DNA from: Dactylosporangium siamense
GTDB taxonomy: Bacteria; Actinomycetota; Actinomycetes; Mycobacteriales; Micromonosporaceae
Direction of reading: 5' to 3'
Length of the DNA stretch: 64,000 nucleotides
NCBI RefSeq assembly: GCF_016862795.1
Contig: NZ_BONQ01000087.1
Location: forward strand, 1 to 64,000
Positions 63,790 through 64,000 of the stretch are shown piece after piece (positions within the stretch are counted from its first letter, which is position 1; the number at the start of each line of letters is the position of its first letter). The notes under the pieces were generated by a model, which saw only the letters and a program-made list of their open reading frames with translations, did no database searches and was not told the origin of the DNA. A program made the position numbers and the translations under genes.

Positions 63790-64000
63790 GCACCTCCATG
63801 ACTCAGCGGTCTACGTGCTGGGGGCGCTGTCGCCGCCGGAGCGCGAGGCGTATGAGCGGCACCTCGTGGACTGCGAGGAGTGCCGGGCGGAAGTGGCCGA
63901 GTTCGGTGAGCTGCCGGAGCTGCTCGGCAAGCTGGACCCGGACGTCGCGCAGGCACTCGCCACCCCCGGCTGGGCCGGGCCGTCGGCCGCTTGGGCCGGT
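63779..64000 (+). CDS. Zinc-type anti-sigma factor, N-terminal part
   Basis: 74 codons, cut by the window end. MRCEHLHDSAVYVLGALSPP and ERHLVDCEECRAEVAEFGEL show the anti-sigma domain with the HX3CX2C zinc motif (HLVDCEEC). It should bind the SigL-like factor. A membrane helix would be expected beyond the window. Confidence 0.85.
   Translation, partial: MRCEHLHDSAVYVLGALSPPEREAYERHLVDCEECRAEVAEFGELPELLGKLDPDVAQALATPGWAGPSAAWAG

Overview
High-G+C DNA with GTG starts, actinobacterial regulators (BldC-like, SigK/RskA and SigL-type pairs), possible F420-linked enzymes and a 14-gene nuo operon points to an actinomycete. Micromonosporaceae is my best guess, from overall gene content only. The organism appears to make menaquinone by the futalosine route: mqnA, mqnC, mqnE and the late genes mqnP, mqnL and mqnM are all here, with the final methyltransferase (menG/ubiE type), a MenJ-like reductase and a polyprenyl diphosphate synthase. 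mqnB and mqnD are not in the window. NADH dehydrogenase, which uses the quinone, lies between the reductase and the prenyl synthase, so about half the window serves the respiratory quinone and complex I.

Layout. 0.4-3.6 kb: mqnP-mqnL, divergent from mqnM, then a BldC-like regulator. 3.8-12.5 kb: Lrp regulator, glycolipid-binding-like protein, DEAD-box helicase, a 1398-residue proline-rich tail-anchored protein and an NlpC/P60 hydrolase. 12.7-21.6 kb: mqnE, a DUF4229 membrane protein, a secreted M14 carboxypeptidase, a VOC protein, a HelD/HelR-type helicase, an Fe-S HhH glycosylase, and a glycosyltransferase followed by a 52-residue LPVTG microprotein. 22-25 kb: a membrane-anchored protein of unknown function, a GlsB-type protein, and a small decay zone holding a HelD gene relic, a HigB toxin broken by an amber codon with intact HigA, and a frameshifted regulator fragment. 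25-31 kb: two LLM oxidoreductases and an F420-oxidoreductase-like protein under a divergent MarR regulator, then a VOC protein, an ArsR-like regulator and an MFS transporter. 31-34 kb: mqnA between two related serine hydrolases. 34-37.5 kb: paaABCDE. 37.5-39.8 kb: sigK-rskA and an aldo/keto reductase. 39.9-41.8 kb: mqnC-menG. 42-43.5 kb: a 15-bp-based repeat tract and an AbiEi/DUF559 protein. 43.7-62 kb: MenJ-like reductase, nuoA-N, polyprenyl diphosphate synthase. 62.3-64 kb: IclR regulator, SigL-type sigma factor and the start of its anti-sigma factor, cut by the window edge.

The main regulatory pattern is leaderless expression. Several genes, including all six first genes of the mqn and prenyl-synthase transcription units, have a (T/C)ANNNT hexamer 6-7 nt upstream of a GTG or ATG start and generally no convincing Shine-Dalgarno. 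The nuo operon and the MenJ-like gene instead have ribosome-binding sites. No tRNA, rRNA, CRISPR array or intact insertion sequence was seen.
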